Assembly (NCBI GenBank): GCA_021613535.1
Contig: CP075495.1
Span: forward strand, 8,060,001-8,124,000
Length of the DNA stretch: 64,000 nt
Direction of reading: 5' to 3'
From: Adineta vaga
Taxonomy: Eukaryota; Rotifera
The notes below the pieces were generated by a model, which saw nothing but the letters and a program-made list of their open reading frames with translations, was not told the DNA's origin and did no database searches. The translations under genes were made by a program, and so were the position numbers. Positions 26,582 to 39,089 of this stretch are shown here, in pieces (the stretch's first letter is position 1; the number at the start of each line of letters is the position of its first letter).

Positions 26582-27704
26582 CTAGTGCCGTCTAGTAACT
26601 CTAGTGTTAGACCGTGCCGTATCACCAGTCATTCCATCATTTTCGACTGGCCGTCCAGAGAGCAGCTGGAGGATTTCTTTTCGAAATCTAGCAGATGCAA
26701 AAGCATATACTAAAACATAAAAATATTTCTCACAACTAATGATACACACAGATAACAATCATCTTCTTACCATAGAATTGGACACAGCAATACATGAAAT
26801 TCAACAATGGAGTTATGATATATCCTATCAGTGATTCAATTGCTAGGCGGAGAGCACTTTTCGATGATGCAATGGAACTAGTTGACACACTATAGATCAG
26901 ATTGATCGGATAAGGAATCGTTGTCAAACAATACACGAGCACTTCACCACTTAACATTTTCATTAAATCTCGATCACGTTTATGAATCTGAATACTTTGT
27001 CTTGTTTGGATCACTCCTCCATTTGTTGGTGCTACACGAGATCGAATGGTTTGTAAGTTGTGCCATGCAAGAAAACTAAACAATATCATCAGAAACAATG
27101 GCAATATACCAATGACAATCAATGAATAAATTGCATAAAAGAATGCATAGTTGCCTGCCAATGCTACACATCGACCTGTATCGTTACTGAAATAGATTGC
27201 TAGATGAATAGGTATAAGCGTCCAAACAATGATGAGAATAACAATAACATAACATGCGATTCGTGGTCGACTGAATGATCGAATAATTGCGTTTTGTGAA
27301 CACAGTGCCCATCGATCGATACATCCTGCAATCACTAGAACATAAGATTGAGGAAAAAGAACATATATATGTGAAGTGTTTGAAGGTGACTTACTAAAAC
27401 TTCTTGACAGCATGAGAAGAGCATGAGTACCAGCCCATCTAAGTTTGCAGATAATGTTTGATGTATGTTGTGGATCGACATGATCGACACCAACAATGTT
27501 TGAGATGAGTGCTGTATTGATGACAATCCAGTTTGAGATGCATGCAGAGAGTAGATAGAGTGAACATGAGTTTGGTTTTTGTTTGGTAGTTTTTGTAAGA
27601 ATGATGATGGTGAGGATGTTGCCAATATTACCAAAAACAAGTAGAACCGATAGACCATAACGAGCAACATTCTTTTGTGCATCAGCGATTGCTGCTGTAG
27701 ACAT
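26582..27704 (-). CDS. Orphan 7TM receptor B, near-duplicate of receptor A
   Basis: Start chosen at 27704 (MSTAAIADAQKNVARYGLS) rather than the in-frame ATG at 27782, because the extra 26 residues are hydrophobic and have no counterpart in A. From about 26683 to 27667 it matches 24061-25024 of receptor A with about a dozen single-base differences by eye, introns included. It also has a 21-nt insertion in the third intracellular loop (TNGGVIQTRQS in B against TRKH in A). The first residues and the tail after helix 8 are unrelated to A: B ends KEILQLLSGRPVENDG...RVTRRH, stop at 26582. The DRW and QFYVY variants and the 60-nt TM3 intron are the same as in A. Confidence 0.85.
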
Positions 27705-30291
27705 AGTGTTATATCTATGTTTAGAAAATAAAAAGTGAAAGAAGGTTAAAACTATGGAACAAGATTGAAATAACTCTATCATATGTTGAGTTTAAAAAGT
27801 GTTATAATATTTTCTTCCGTTCCGTCCATCAAATAATGATATCATTCATTTTGATTAACATATTGTACCAGCGCATACGTGGGTAGCTCGGCTACTGATT
27901 ATCTTTTCAATGTATTTTGTTCTTCTGGATATAATAGAGTTGTGACAGTATATAATATTAGCGATAAAGAATTGCTCGAGACGCTTTGGAGGATTACGGG
28001 GAGCCATTATAATTCTTCAGCATAAGCCTATTCTCGAGTTTTCTCTTAGCAGAGTCATCAGTGAACATGAAGGGAGGAAAGTTTACTTTCTATTTTTCAG
28101 TAAGATCGTTCCAGGTTATCTCTCTGATATAACTCTAGTTTTTCTCTTTATAAGCGGTAAGGTTCAGAGAATGTAATATAAAAAAATTTATGAAACATCA
28201 ATGAAAGATTTGACCTGGATGGAAAAAAGTTTAATATTACACGTCAAAGAGTCCAGTACAAAAATGGTTGATTTCAAGATATTTCTGTGATTTGATAGAA
28301 GTTGTATTTGAGATTAAAAAGTTCTAGTTTTTTTCGGATGCCTTCTGAAAAAAAACTATTTTAAATAATCAGACAAATCTAACGTGATCCTCTATTTAGA
28401 AGTTCTAGTCTCATTTTCATATCGATTTCTGAAGCACTCCTATCAAGAACAATGCTACTTCTGACATTTCTCCGTTTATTTCAGTTTTTTTTGACGGTCG
28501 CAACTATTTTCGTACATCATTATCTTACTTTTGTTCTGTTTTTCTTTCATACTTTTCCAGATCAATAAATACGCCTCCGTATGCGATGTTAATAAAAAGC
28601 TCTTTGTCATAAAATATCGCTCTTCGACTATTTTCAATATTTTTAGAATCTTCTTGCTTTCTCCTTCATTATGTAACATAAAGATATTCAAAATACTTGA
28701 ACACATATAAAATAGATAGAACATTCACTGTTTGTTAATCTAGTCGAAACGTTGAAATTCTCGAAGCGAAGACTAGTTGCACTTGGATATTTTTTTCTCT
28801 TACTGTATCAACGTATCTTTTACTTAACTATTCTTGAATACATGTTGTTCTACATAGTTTGGATGTGTATAGTAAATCTTTTGTCTGAAAAATATCTAGT
28901 ACTTTTCTACTATAATCATGTTATTGATACGATTGAGGTTCTATACAAAAAAAAATGCTTCATGAAGTAGATGAAAATTGTAAGATATATGGGCGAAAGA
29001 ATGGCACCACGAATGGAAATATACAAATGATGTTTTCAAAAAACTCGAATAAAAGTTCACAGATAATGTAAAGATCTATACCGAGAATATATTATTTAAA
29101 TCCTTAAGCTTTTCAACCAAACTCATATCTTTAGCTTCAAGCGACGTAAATTTATCTAGGAATTTAATTTAACTGAAGGTCTTACTAAAGTACTCATGAA
29201 ATATTTGAATGCGCCATTAAAAGCTTTTTTGTCAAGTTTTTGCTTCGATAACTAGGAGGTCATTCTCTGGGAAGATTTCTAATCCGTGTATATAAATACT
29301 AGAAGTTTATGAACAAGTTTTTTCAGATGAAAAATGATTTCATAAGTGATAGAGCAATTTTTTTACGATTTAACGATTTGGTTCCTCTAAGATTGATAGT
29401 CGAACATGATTGATCTGTTCTAGACGAAGATCTTTCGAAATACACGAACACTAGTAGAACAGCAACATGCTGATCTTTTCTTCAAATAGCATTCACGAAA
29501 TCTGAGTTTTAGTACATTTGATTGAACCAACGGTAAGCATTTAGGGTTCTTTTAAATTTTCTATTTTATTTAACTATTTTGATCATGGTTATGGTACTCA
29601 ACGTAAGCAGAAGTAAAATAATTCTTAAGAAGTATTCATCAAATTCGACCTTCTTCTATTCTTATTAAATTCTGCATCACTGATCAATGAGTTTGAGAAT
29701 CAAAACAAATCTCATAACAGTACATCGACGGAAGGCAAAATACTTTACAAAATATTTACACTTCAAAAAGTACAAAAATGAATGATTTATGCATCGATTT
29801 TTGGCGTTTTGTGGCTACAGGTGATATCTGTCTGCATTAGGAAACAGTTCAATTACTAGATAATGCTATTCTCTAAGAGAGGAAATGTCAAAATATCATG
29901 TAGGATTTGTTCAGTGTTACGTCTTGCTTGACAAGCCCGTAGTAGTTTTTATCACAAGGATGTTTATTAAGACGAACCAGTTAAGCATAGTTCTGAATAA
30001 AAATTATGCAATCAAAGTATATAATAATATTTCGGTATTCACCAGTTCTTTGATTTGAATCGTTTCATATGAAATCAAACGATTTGTGTGTCACACAAGT
30101 GAGTTGAATACGGAAAACTTCGTATCATATACGTTCACAAGATAATGACTTTTGAAGAATTAAAAAGTCTTGAAAATAAATACTTTATCATTCATCTGTT
30201 GATTTGAAAATGTTTACACTTTTATTTATAGCAAATAATTAATTACTAACAAAGAAAACAACTAAGATAAATATGATCGACGGATCTTTTT
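27705..30291. other. Spacer between receptor genes B and C
   Basis: 2.6 kb of AT-rich sequence. The open frames at 28476-28724 (-) and 28752-28970 (+) look random: no family resemblance and no splice-linked continuation. No repeat family, tRNA or mobile element was recognised. Confidence 0.45.
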
Positions 30292-31409
30292 TTATTTTGC
30301 AGTATTTCTTTCTATTTGACCAGCTGTACGTTCAGTTGTCATCGTCGTTGGTCCTATCTGAAATCTTCGACGAAATAATTTTAAAAAGTCATCCCGAAAC
30401 TTCTTTGAGAAAAACATATATACTAAAAAAAGTAAAAAACAAATTTTTTTATTAGAAAACGTCGAACTTTGATCAATATCAAACCATAGAATTGTGTGCA
30501 GCAATAAGTAAAAGAAAGTAAAGGATGAACGATGTATCCGATTAACGCTTCGATAGCTACTCTCAGTGGACTTTTAAATGGTTTAACGGGTATTGTTAAG
30601 AAATTATACATTGTATTGATTGGATAGAGTGAAGTCGTAATACAAAAGAGAATCACTTCACCAACTAGCATTTTCATTAGATCATAATCACGTTTATGTA
30701 TGTGATTATCTGCAGTTGATTCATTACCAGAAAGTTGTACACGTGATCGAATTCGTCTCAGATTATAATGTGCAAGATACGTAAATAATATCATTAAAAA
30801 TGGAGGAAGAATACCAATGGCAATCATTGCAAAGATAGTATAAGCTAAATTATAAGCTAAATTTATACTACATTGACCTGAAGTATTGTTGTCAAAAAAG
30901 ATCAATAGATGAACAGGCATTAGTAGTGTGCTAATTATAAGTATAGTTGTGAGACGATATGCTATTTTTGGTCGACACAACATTCGAATTTTTACATTTT
31001 GTGAACAAACTGCCCATCGATCGATACACGCGACAATCACTAGGATGATAGACGAAACATTCCAAGAAATGTAAAAATAAAGAAGAAAATCCATCTTACT
31101 GAAATTTCTTGAACCCATAAACAAAACATGTCCTGCATACCAACGTAATTTACATAGAACGTTTGATGTATGTATTGGCTCAATATGATCGATACCGTAG
31201 TAAGTAGATATGAGTACAGTATCAATTACAAGCCAATTAGCAATTGATGCACAGAATAGATAGAGTGCACATGAATTAATTCGCTGTTTCAATGTTTGCC
31301 TGAGTACTAATACTGTAAATAGATTACCAATGTTTCCGAAAACAAGTTGAACTGGTATTCCGTAATATCCTAATTGTTTTCGAATATCATATAATTGTAG
31401 AACAGACAT
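30292..31409 (-). CDS. Orphan 7TM receptor C (diverged paralogue)
   Basis: Start 31409 (MSVLQLYDIRKQLGYYGIPV), stop 30292. It has the same architecture as A and B but has clearly diverged: TM1 VFGNIGNLFTVLVL, CKLRWYAGHVLFMGSRNF, IVACIDRWAVCSQN, and the intracellular RIRSRVQLSG...HIHKRDYDLMKML. The TM3 intron is again exactly 60 nt, at the same position and phase (AAT TTC A|TG ATT). The last exon joins QFY to VYMFFSKKFRDDFLKLF across a weak donor (GTTTGA), so the QFYVY variant of NPxxY is shared by all three. The C-terminus is short and polar. Together with A and B it forms a tandem lineage-specific receptor family of unknown ligand. Confidence 0.85.
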
Positions 31410-32233
31410 GATGAATTATGTTAAGACTAATGTTTGCTGGGAAGAATCTGCTATATTTATTTATTTCGAACTTTTTTCTTTTTATAAGCTGACAGATGTA
31501 CAACTGCAATACTTTCTTTTAATTAACTGATGATCTAGAACTGTTTTATTTACGATCTTTTATGGTAAAAATAGTATGATGAGTGCATTTGATTTGTCTC
31601 TGGTAACATATATTATATTCTGAAAATTTTTATTAGTAGTGATAATTCTTTTTAAATAGAAAGACATTATTTCGACAGTCATTCCTATGACAATGATCTG
31701 TACTTTGACAAAAGAAACTGATGAAGAAAGCCAGTATTGTGTAAACAGAAAAGTTTGATAATAATTATTAGATTCTATTTTATGATAAAATAGAATATCT
31801 GAGAAAAAAAACTAATCTATACATATATTAGGTATCTTTAAAATGTTTCTTTTCCAAAATAATAAGCAATATAACCTAGATTAACATCTTATGAAAATTT
31901 GACAATACTCAAGAAAGTCTTCGATTACAATCTTCTGCACACGAAAGTATGCATGTATATATATGGTTTTAAGATTCGACAAATATAATAATAATTGCTG
32001 TTGAAATTACTTCCATTTAATGTGAATAAATAATTGATGATAGTATTGATAATTCACCTCGCATTAGAAATAATTATTGAAAATATATTATTTGTATTCA
32101 TTTTATTCATAGTGTTCAAGATGTTTTTAATAGACGCATGTTTAAATATATATTTGATCAAATCTATAGAAGTTTTACAAGTCACAAAAATATAGAATCG
32201 TTTTTCGAAAGATATATTCAATATGGGTTGTTT
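31410..32233. other. Intergenic region upstream of receptor C
   Basis: About 0.8 kb AT-rich DNA without recognisable coding sequence; it should hold the promoter of receptor C and the 3' UTR of the helicase. Confidence 0.4.
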
Positions 32234-35137
32234 TTAACGATATGGTAATTCAAATTCCAAATTATGTACATTTACGTTAGATATAATTCTTTGTCCATGA
32301 ACGTGTTCAAGCAATTCTTTCCAACTGTCATGTTGATTTGATAGATGAGTTAAATTACCAAAAATATATAATGCATATTTCGATCGTGTTAACATAACAT
32401 TAAGACGATTCATATCTTCTAGAAATCCTATGTATTTCCACTACGTACGCACGAAAGTATTACAATGTCTTTTTCTTTTCCTTGAGAACTATCTACTGTC
32501 ATAACTTCGATATAAGGTGGAATATACGATGATAGAAGTCGAACTTGTGCTTTATATGGTGTAATAATAGCTATTCTTTGTTGAATTTTAATTGATCGAG
32601 GATCATTTAATAACAACGGTTGTAATTGCCGTCTTCGAATATCTCTGTCTCGTATACTGACATTATCATCGTCATCATCATCATTGCTATGTATGGAATC
32701 AGACGATGAATCTGTACTAGATTCATCTTCATCTTCATTATCACTTGAGACAGGTGTAGATTGTGTTGCAAGATAAGCAATTAAACGTTGACAAAATTTT
32801 TGAATACATTTAGCTTCATCTTCGTTGAATGACGATCTGGCACCATCATACTGGTGTTGAGAATTAGTTATGTCATAGACATACAATGATTTGAGAGTAA
32901 AATGACGCATTCTTTCTTCAACAGACTGATCTGTTAATAACTGATTGTCATAAAAATATTCACTTGGAAATCGACATATATCTGGATGCATTCGATATTG
33001 AGTATCGAGCATAGTTATTGGACTATTTGGATATTTGTTAAAAAAAGAATACAAACGACCGTAGAGAGATTGAGATAAACCATACGTTTTTCCTGCATCA
33101 CTAAGAACGCATGGTGGAAGTTGTTGCGGATCACCAACAAGCATTATTTTTCTACAGCCAAATTGAAGCGATAACAATAAATCAGCTTCTAAACTTTGAC
33201 ATGCTAAAGAAAATAAATCATATACAATTGTTTAGAATATAATTTACATATTACTGAATAATTTTACGAAACAATATTATCTAATTAACATACCTTCGTC
33301 GATAATTATGAATTCGGTACATGATTTCAACAGATGCATTCTAGCACTACCACAATAATTTAGAGTTGAAACAACTATTTTTGCATGTCGCATAAGCTTC
33401 TTTTCGATCTCTTGAGCAATTTTGGATCTGTTCTTTCGCCTCTTTTCAAAACATTTACAATATCTTGTAACGTCATAAAGTCTAGAAAATGATCACATAA
33501 ATTATGATCATCCGGTGGCTGACAACCAATACGAACTAATGTACCTAGTTAAATAATATTTATCTACTATAAGTAAATATATTTCTTTAGAATATGCATT
33601 ACTTACCACGACTGTAAGAAACATTCTGGTTGCCAAATTCATCGAGAATACGTCGTGATAATTCGTCACATGCATTATTCGATGGTGCACATAGGAGAAT
33701 TTTTTGTTTACGTCCCAACTTCGATAATTTTGGTAGTAATTTCAAGACGATACCTGCAATCGTTCGACTTTTGCCTGTACCTATATATAAATATAAGACG
33801 ATCATGAAATTCTTAGTTTCAGCGTATATGAAAAAGACAGTCGTAACATACCAGGAGGACCATGTATCAAATGCATACGCTCATGAAGTTCATCAAACAT
33901 ACATTCCGCAATGTTGATCACCTTTGACTGAGATAAATTAAATCCATTTTCATTACTTTCACGCCGAGAATTATATTCTTCCGGAAATTGAAAATACACA
34001 TCGTTAATCATAGGTTTAAGTAAACTATGATGTTGAGACCATTCATGTAGATTATGTATAGCACTAATCATCCGTCTTGATGATGTTATATTACTTAATT
34101 TTGTTATTGTCAATTTCTTATCATTAGACTGTTCGCGATAGTGTTGAAATGAATCTGAACATGTACGTGAAACGTAAACACCGATCGTTGTCAATAAATC
34201 AAATTTGAGATGATGATCATTTGTATTATCCACTGATTTCAACTGATGATCATCATCTTCACTTGCTATTTTAACTTTTACTTGTTCGGCATGAACAATT
34301 ACTCCAAAATAGTTTGCACTATTGACTTTAATAAGTACTAGGTCAAAAAGACCAAGTTTCTTTGATAACGGCTTATATTCATCAGCTATAAGATAAAATT
34401 ATCAAATATATCAGATGAACATGATAAAACGTACCGAAAGTAACACGATTAGTTCCAAATATGAGTGCGCTCTCGTCTTCTTGATCGAATGTCGTTATAT
34501 CATAAAATAGCTCAGTATCAATTACCGTTTCACGTTCGCTAAGCGTTGTCACAACATTCTTAAAATCGCTCACTATTTCACTCCATAATTCATGATAGTG
34601 CAATGGTACTAAACATGCCTGATATAAAGCTAAAGCATTCTTGACATCATATGGCAGAACACTATTATTTGTTCTATCTAATATAAAGAGAAACAAAAAT
34701 ATGTTTATTTTATTTCGTATAACCTTACCGTATGTTTCTCGTACGGATTGTAAAGAGACCGGTGTTAAACTATGATGAAGTTTTTCAGTGTTAATCCTAT
34801 GTTGATACATATAATTTGGCTTCCATCGAGTTACAATTCGATCAAGTAAAATACGGATAGAATTTTTTGCATCATCTGTCCATGAGTGACCTGGTCTATG
34901 TTCTCTTGGTTCATTAGGATCAAGATCTGTGTTTTTAGAACCAATAATGGTTACACCTTTTGATGAAGAAAGCGTTTTTATAGCATTATGATCAAATCGA
35001 AATATGTTTAATGCTGATGATAGATCCATATTGAATAGAAATAATTTACGAGCTCGTTTCCAAAGATGACCATCTTCACCATTCAAACGTTCTTTGAACC
35101 ATGCATGACCTGAATACAGATACTCTCTTTGCTCCAT
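32234..35137 (-). CDS. SETX/Sen1-like superfamily 1 helicase with two frame breaks
   Basis: Family members unwind RNA:DNA hybrids at transcription ends. Reading from MEQREYLYSGHAW (35137; an acceptor just upstream means an earlier exon is possible), exons give KLTITKLSNITSSRRMISAI. LIHGPPG then splices onto TGKSRTIAG to complete Walker A. Next come LLCAPSNNACDEL, VVSTLNYCG, IIIDEACQSLEAD (motif II), MLVGDPQQLPP (III), LDTQYRMHP (IV), MTVDSSQGKEKDIV (V) and DMNRLNVMLTRSK (VI), with a stop at 32234-32236. The frame is lost by one base twice: in a T4 run at 33420-33423 (between the VRIG and VVSTL exon parts) and near 32428-32433 (between CVRSGN and GFLEDMNR). Each needs one extra base to restore the family alignment. 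All helicase motifs survive, so assembly error is as likely as decay. Confidence 0.8.
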
Positions 35138-36393
35138 ATGAAAATCTGTTAATGAAACATATCTGTAATAAGAAATATTTTATACAACATTTTTTCCCAG
35201 TATCAAAAGAATGACGTTGAAATCAGAGAACACATGACATACGATTATAGACAGGTAATTGAGTCACGTTGTCTTTACGTGAAAACATTTCTTTTAAAGA
35301 AATACCCAGACGATAACTTTAGAAGAGCTGTTGTCATGATAAATTTATTAGCGACATATATCTAAGAAAATAAAAGAACTACGCACAGAACGACAAAAGA
35401 CCTTTGTATTTACGGGTTTTGCGGTGTTTAGAAAGGTAAGTAACAAAATACGTGGGTTAAACTAAAATAAAATTGATAAGAAGAAAGAAGCAAAACAACA
35501 ATGTATCGATCAAATTCAATACCTTTTTTTGCAATATTTTATTCTAAAGCTTCGTGTACTATCGATTTATATACAGGAATTCTCTATCACAAGTATGTTT
35601 ATAACAATATCAGTACATAAATATAACGATGCTTCTTCTATACGTAATCCTCAGATTTGTTCTTAATTCAATTTACTATCTGCAATAATTGCTAAAATCT
35701 ACTTAATAATTTTTAACACACACTTATCTTTCATAAAAAAAAGAAAATTCATTAGTCGTCATCTCTTCCTACATCACACTCTATAACGTTTTTTTTAAAT
35801 ATTTTTTCAGTTTTGTCACGATTACTTTGTCCAATCATATTACTATATTGAGTATTAACATGAATGAAAATGAAATATGACCTTTGACATAAATGATAAG
35901 TGGTGGTACTACCATTGTCATTAGTTATAAATAAGTGTTCCATCGTGCTCAAGTTTTTTGCTAGATTATTTGAAATGATATAAATTTAATAAATCAAATT
36001 CTTATCTTAAACTCAGATGAAAAAATCGAATGTTAGGTGAGATTTCCAAAACAATTTCGTTTCGAAAAATATTACCAAATTGAATTATTTTATTTACTAC
36101 ACAAAATGAAAAGACTTATGATGCATCACTGAATATTCAATTGGACAGAGGTAGATCATTCTATGACAAGTTATTTACATGATTTTTCCACCGTTCAGTA
36201 CGATATAAACTTCTAAAAACAGAGTTAGTAATAGAGACAATTTTACTTCATCGTAAGAACTCTTTCAATAACAATATTTACTAATCAACAAGGTTTCATA
36301 CAAACTTTGTTCAAAATATAAACACTATAATCGACTTGGGTATTGTTTTATATTTTACAACGAGTTCTTATTGTTAAGGAATTCAAGAAAATC
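35138..36393. other. Region upstream of the helicase
   Basis: 1.25 kb. An acceptor-like CTTATTACAG sits just before the chosen helicase start, so a 5' exon may lie here, but I could not place it. A 66-codon frame at 35752-35952 (-) has no recognisable features. Confidence 0.35.
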
Positions 36394-37846
36394 TTAATCA
36401 TTAGGTAATGTTTTTCGTAGTATAGATCGTGATGTTGTCGGTCGAGATGAGAGTGTTGTTGAACTTTTAGCACTATTTTCACGACGTTCTCGTCGCGATA
36501 GAATTGTTCGTTGTTTTGAGACGGATATTGTTTCACCCATTGCTGGTTCATGTATACGTTTTGTACGTGATCGTTCTTTTGGACGAACACATTGATCAGC
36601 AAGTAATTCATAAACAGCACCGCCAACTAACAGACCACGATCTCCTGGTAAAAATCTCACGAAACACGTCAAGTCATTAACAAGCTAGAGAAAATATGCT
36701 TATAAAAATACTATTCAAACAGAGAAAAATCTTACTGAAAGTCGATGTATACATTCACCACTTAATATATTCCAAACACGAACACTATCATCATCTACAC
36801 TAGCTAATATTGAACCATTATCTTCATCACCATTACGAAACACTATCGCTTGAATCCATCCTGTATGACCAAAGAGACGAGCATGTATTCGAGCTCGTTC
36901 ACTGTGCCATATAATAATAATCTTATCCCAACCACCGGATGCCTTTCAATACATAAAATCAAAGATACGAATTTCCAAAGAAAAGAAAAATACATACAAG
37001 ATAAGGTAGTTTTGAAAAAGCTAATGCACGAACATTACCAAAATGTCCTTGAAGCATAGAAGGTACTATTGGTGATGGTTTATCAAAGTTGTATAGGTAA
37101 ACTAAATTATCATGAGAACCAGTTGCCTGAAAAGTCGAAAATTAACGATTTCATTGGTTATTACAAAATAACTTCATTTCTACCATGAAATTCAAATTTG
37201 AATGAAAGGAAATTGATTGTACTGCACTTGTATGATGGTGAAAATCGTAAATTTGTTTACCTGTCTACCGATTAAATAGAATTTCTTATCAAAACATGCT
37301 AGTATTCTTTCTATATGATTATCTTACGATCACATTCCATACTAATGTTCGACAATCCCATCCACCACTTGCGAGAAATTGATTATCATTCGAAAATTGT
37401 AGACAATCTGAAGGATGTGTATGACCTAATTGTCATGCAAACAATTTTCAAAAGTACGTAATCTCGAAATCTTTCTTACCAGTAAATGTATGTAATAAAC
37501 AAGCTGTTCTTGTTTCATACAAACGTACATTCATATCATTAGCCGTTGAAGCAAAATATCGATCATCATTTGAGATCGCTAATGCTCGAATAAGACCTTC
37601 AATCGAAAAAGAAAGGATTTTTCGTATGAAAAGAAAGTGTTTCTATTGCTTTAACATGCCTGCATTTTCATGAATTTTAAATGTTAAATGATCGAATACG
37701 GTATTCCATAAACGAATGTATCCATTGATTGATGCAGTTAAAAGTATTTCAAGATCATTTGAAAAAATGAGACAATTTATTTCATCATCATGACCTCCAT
37801 ATAACGCAAGACTACGACGTGAAAAGAATTTTCCCTTCGATTCCAT
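36394..37846 (-). CDS. WD40-repeat protein
   Basis: Six exons read in frame from ATG 37846 (MESKGKFFSRRSLALYGGHD) to the stop at 36394, giving six or seven WD repeats. They are GGHDDEINCLIFS...IRLWN, then IRALAISNDDRY...VRLYE, GHTHPSDCLQFS...TLVWN, HHHTSAVQSISFHS...VYLYN, QGHFGNVRALAFS...IIIWH, and finally GHTGWIQAIVFR...VRVWN. A basic Arg/Ser/Thr-rich tail follows (SRRERRENSAKSS...). The first intron appears to use a GC donor (CAG|GCATGT). An acceptor 4 nt upstream of the ATG implies a leader exon. The fold is a beta-propeller scaffold; no orthologue is evident to me and the tail gives no clue. Confidence 0.8.
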
Positions 37847-38142
37847 GTCTCTAAAATAAGATTTGAATTTCGATGTTGATTATTATTGTTGTTCGTCAAC
37901 GACAATGTCGCTTAAAATGTTTTTATTCTTTCGTAAATTGACGAAAGAGAAAATGTGTAGTAAGTAAAAAAGACAAGAGAAGTATCGATAATTTTTCTTT
38001 TTTTTTTTGCTTGTTCTTATTCATTGAATGATTTCAAAACAACTTTTTTTTTCTCTTTTATAAAATTCCAAGGCAAACATCATGATCTGTATTTATTTTA
38101 GCTTGATTATCTTTTTACAAAACATTTTCTTTTTGTTTTCTC
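37847..38142. other. Short spacer between WD40 gene and HSCB
   Basis: About 300 nt with T-rich tracts. It carries the WD40 leader region and the HSCB 3' UTR; no gene. Confidence 0.4.
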
Positions 38143-38968
38143 CTAAATAATTCCATGTTTTACTTCAAGTTCAATCAATTTTTCGTTGATATTATTAAAA
38201 TATTGTAATCGTGCAAGAATTTCTTTTGCTTTCAATAAATCCATTTTATTCAATGCATCAGATAATTGTTTCATATGATCATCAATTTCTTGTCGCATTT
38301 CAATTGTTAATTCCAATGGAAATGGTGCTTTCTTTTCAATATTGTCAGCTAATTCTTCATTAATTTCCATAATTCGCATGAGAAAATCGGGTTCGAGTTG
38401 TACAGGTGATTCTTCTAAAGTTATATTTTCTAACTTAAGTAGATAATGAGCACGTGCCAATGGTGACAATAAAGTTCTATAAGCTTCATTTAATTGTGTC
38501 GATTGCTCTTGTGAATATTGTTTTTCTATCTAAAGTATCAAACGAAAAGGTTTAGTTTTTCTTTTAGAATTTTTTTTTTATTAATTTTTACTTACTCACA
38601 TCAGATTTATTCGTGGAGAGATCAGGATGTAAAAATTTCATTTTATTTCGAAAGATTCGTGTCAATTGTTTTGTATCAATTTCGAATGAACGTGAAAAAT
38701 CAAATAAATGAAAATAATCCAGTTCAGAACGAATCGGTAGTGAAACATGTTTTTCACATGGACAATATGATTGACATTCGTTACGATCGATTTGGCGATG
38801 ACATTGCCAACATTGCTCAATCAATGGAGCTGTAGTACTGATTGACAAACGTGGAATAAGAATGAATGATTGTAAACAACTTTGTGAAGAAAAAAAACGA
38901 TTAGAAGTTGAAAAATGAATTCATCTATTTGTAAATTCTTACCGATTTTGAAGTAATCTAAGAAACAT
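38143..38968 (-). CDS. HSCB: HSCB, mitochondrial iron-sulfur cluster co-chaperone
   Basis: J-domain partner of mitochondrial Hsp70 that receives Fe-S clusters from ISCU. Three exons: 38943..38968 (MFLRLLQNR), roughly 38604..38879, and a last one to 38143. The true start is upstream of the internal Met that opens the longest single frame. The spliced N-terminus MFLRLLQNRCLQSFILIPRL is a good mitochondrial targeting peptide. It is followed by a CWQC...CPC tetracysteine site, as in animal HSCB, then the J domain (YFHLFDF, FRNKMKFLHPDLS with the HPD motif, LNEAYRTLLSPLARAHYLL). The HscB C-terminal helical domain follows (DFLMRIMEINEEL...). It is complete and of normal length. Confidence 0.95.
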
Positions 38969-39089
38969 CTAGAAGAAACATTTCTCAGTACGTTTAATCA
39001 TATCGAAAAAGAGAGGAAAAGAAATTTTATTAGAAATAATCAAATCAATAATTTAAAAAAGGAGACGAAAAGAGAAACAAATTTAAAAG

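Noticed and set aside
27705-27782. Upstream start for receptor B adding 26 residues
   Set aside because: The extension is hydrophobic, ends before the paralogue alignment begins and has no counterpart in receptors A or C.
32400-32440. Possible intron GTACGT...CTAG explaining the helicase frame break
   Set aside because: It would be only about 30 nt, far below the roughly 50-nt minimum of introns here, and would remove the conserved GFL residues.
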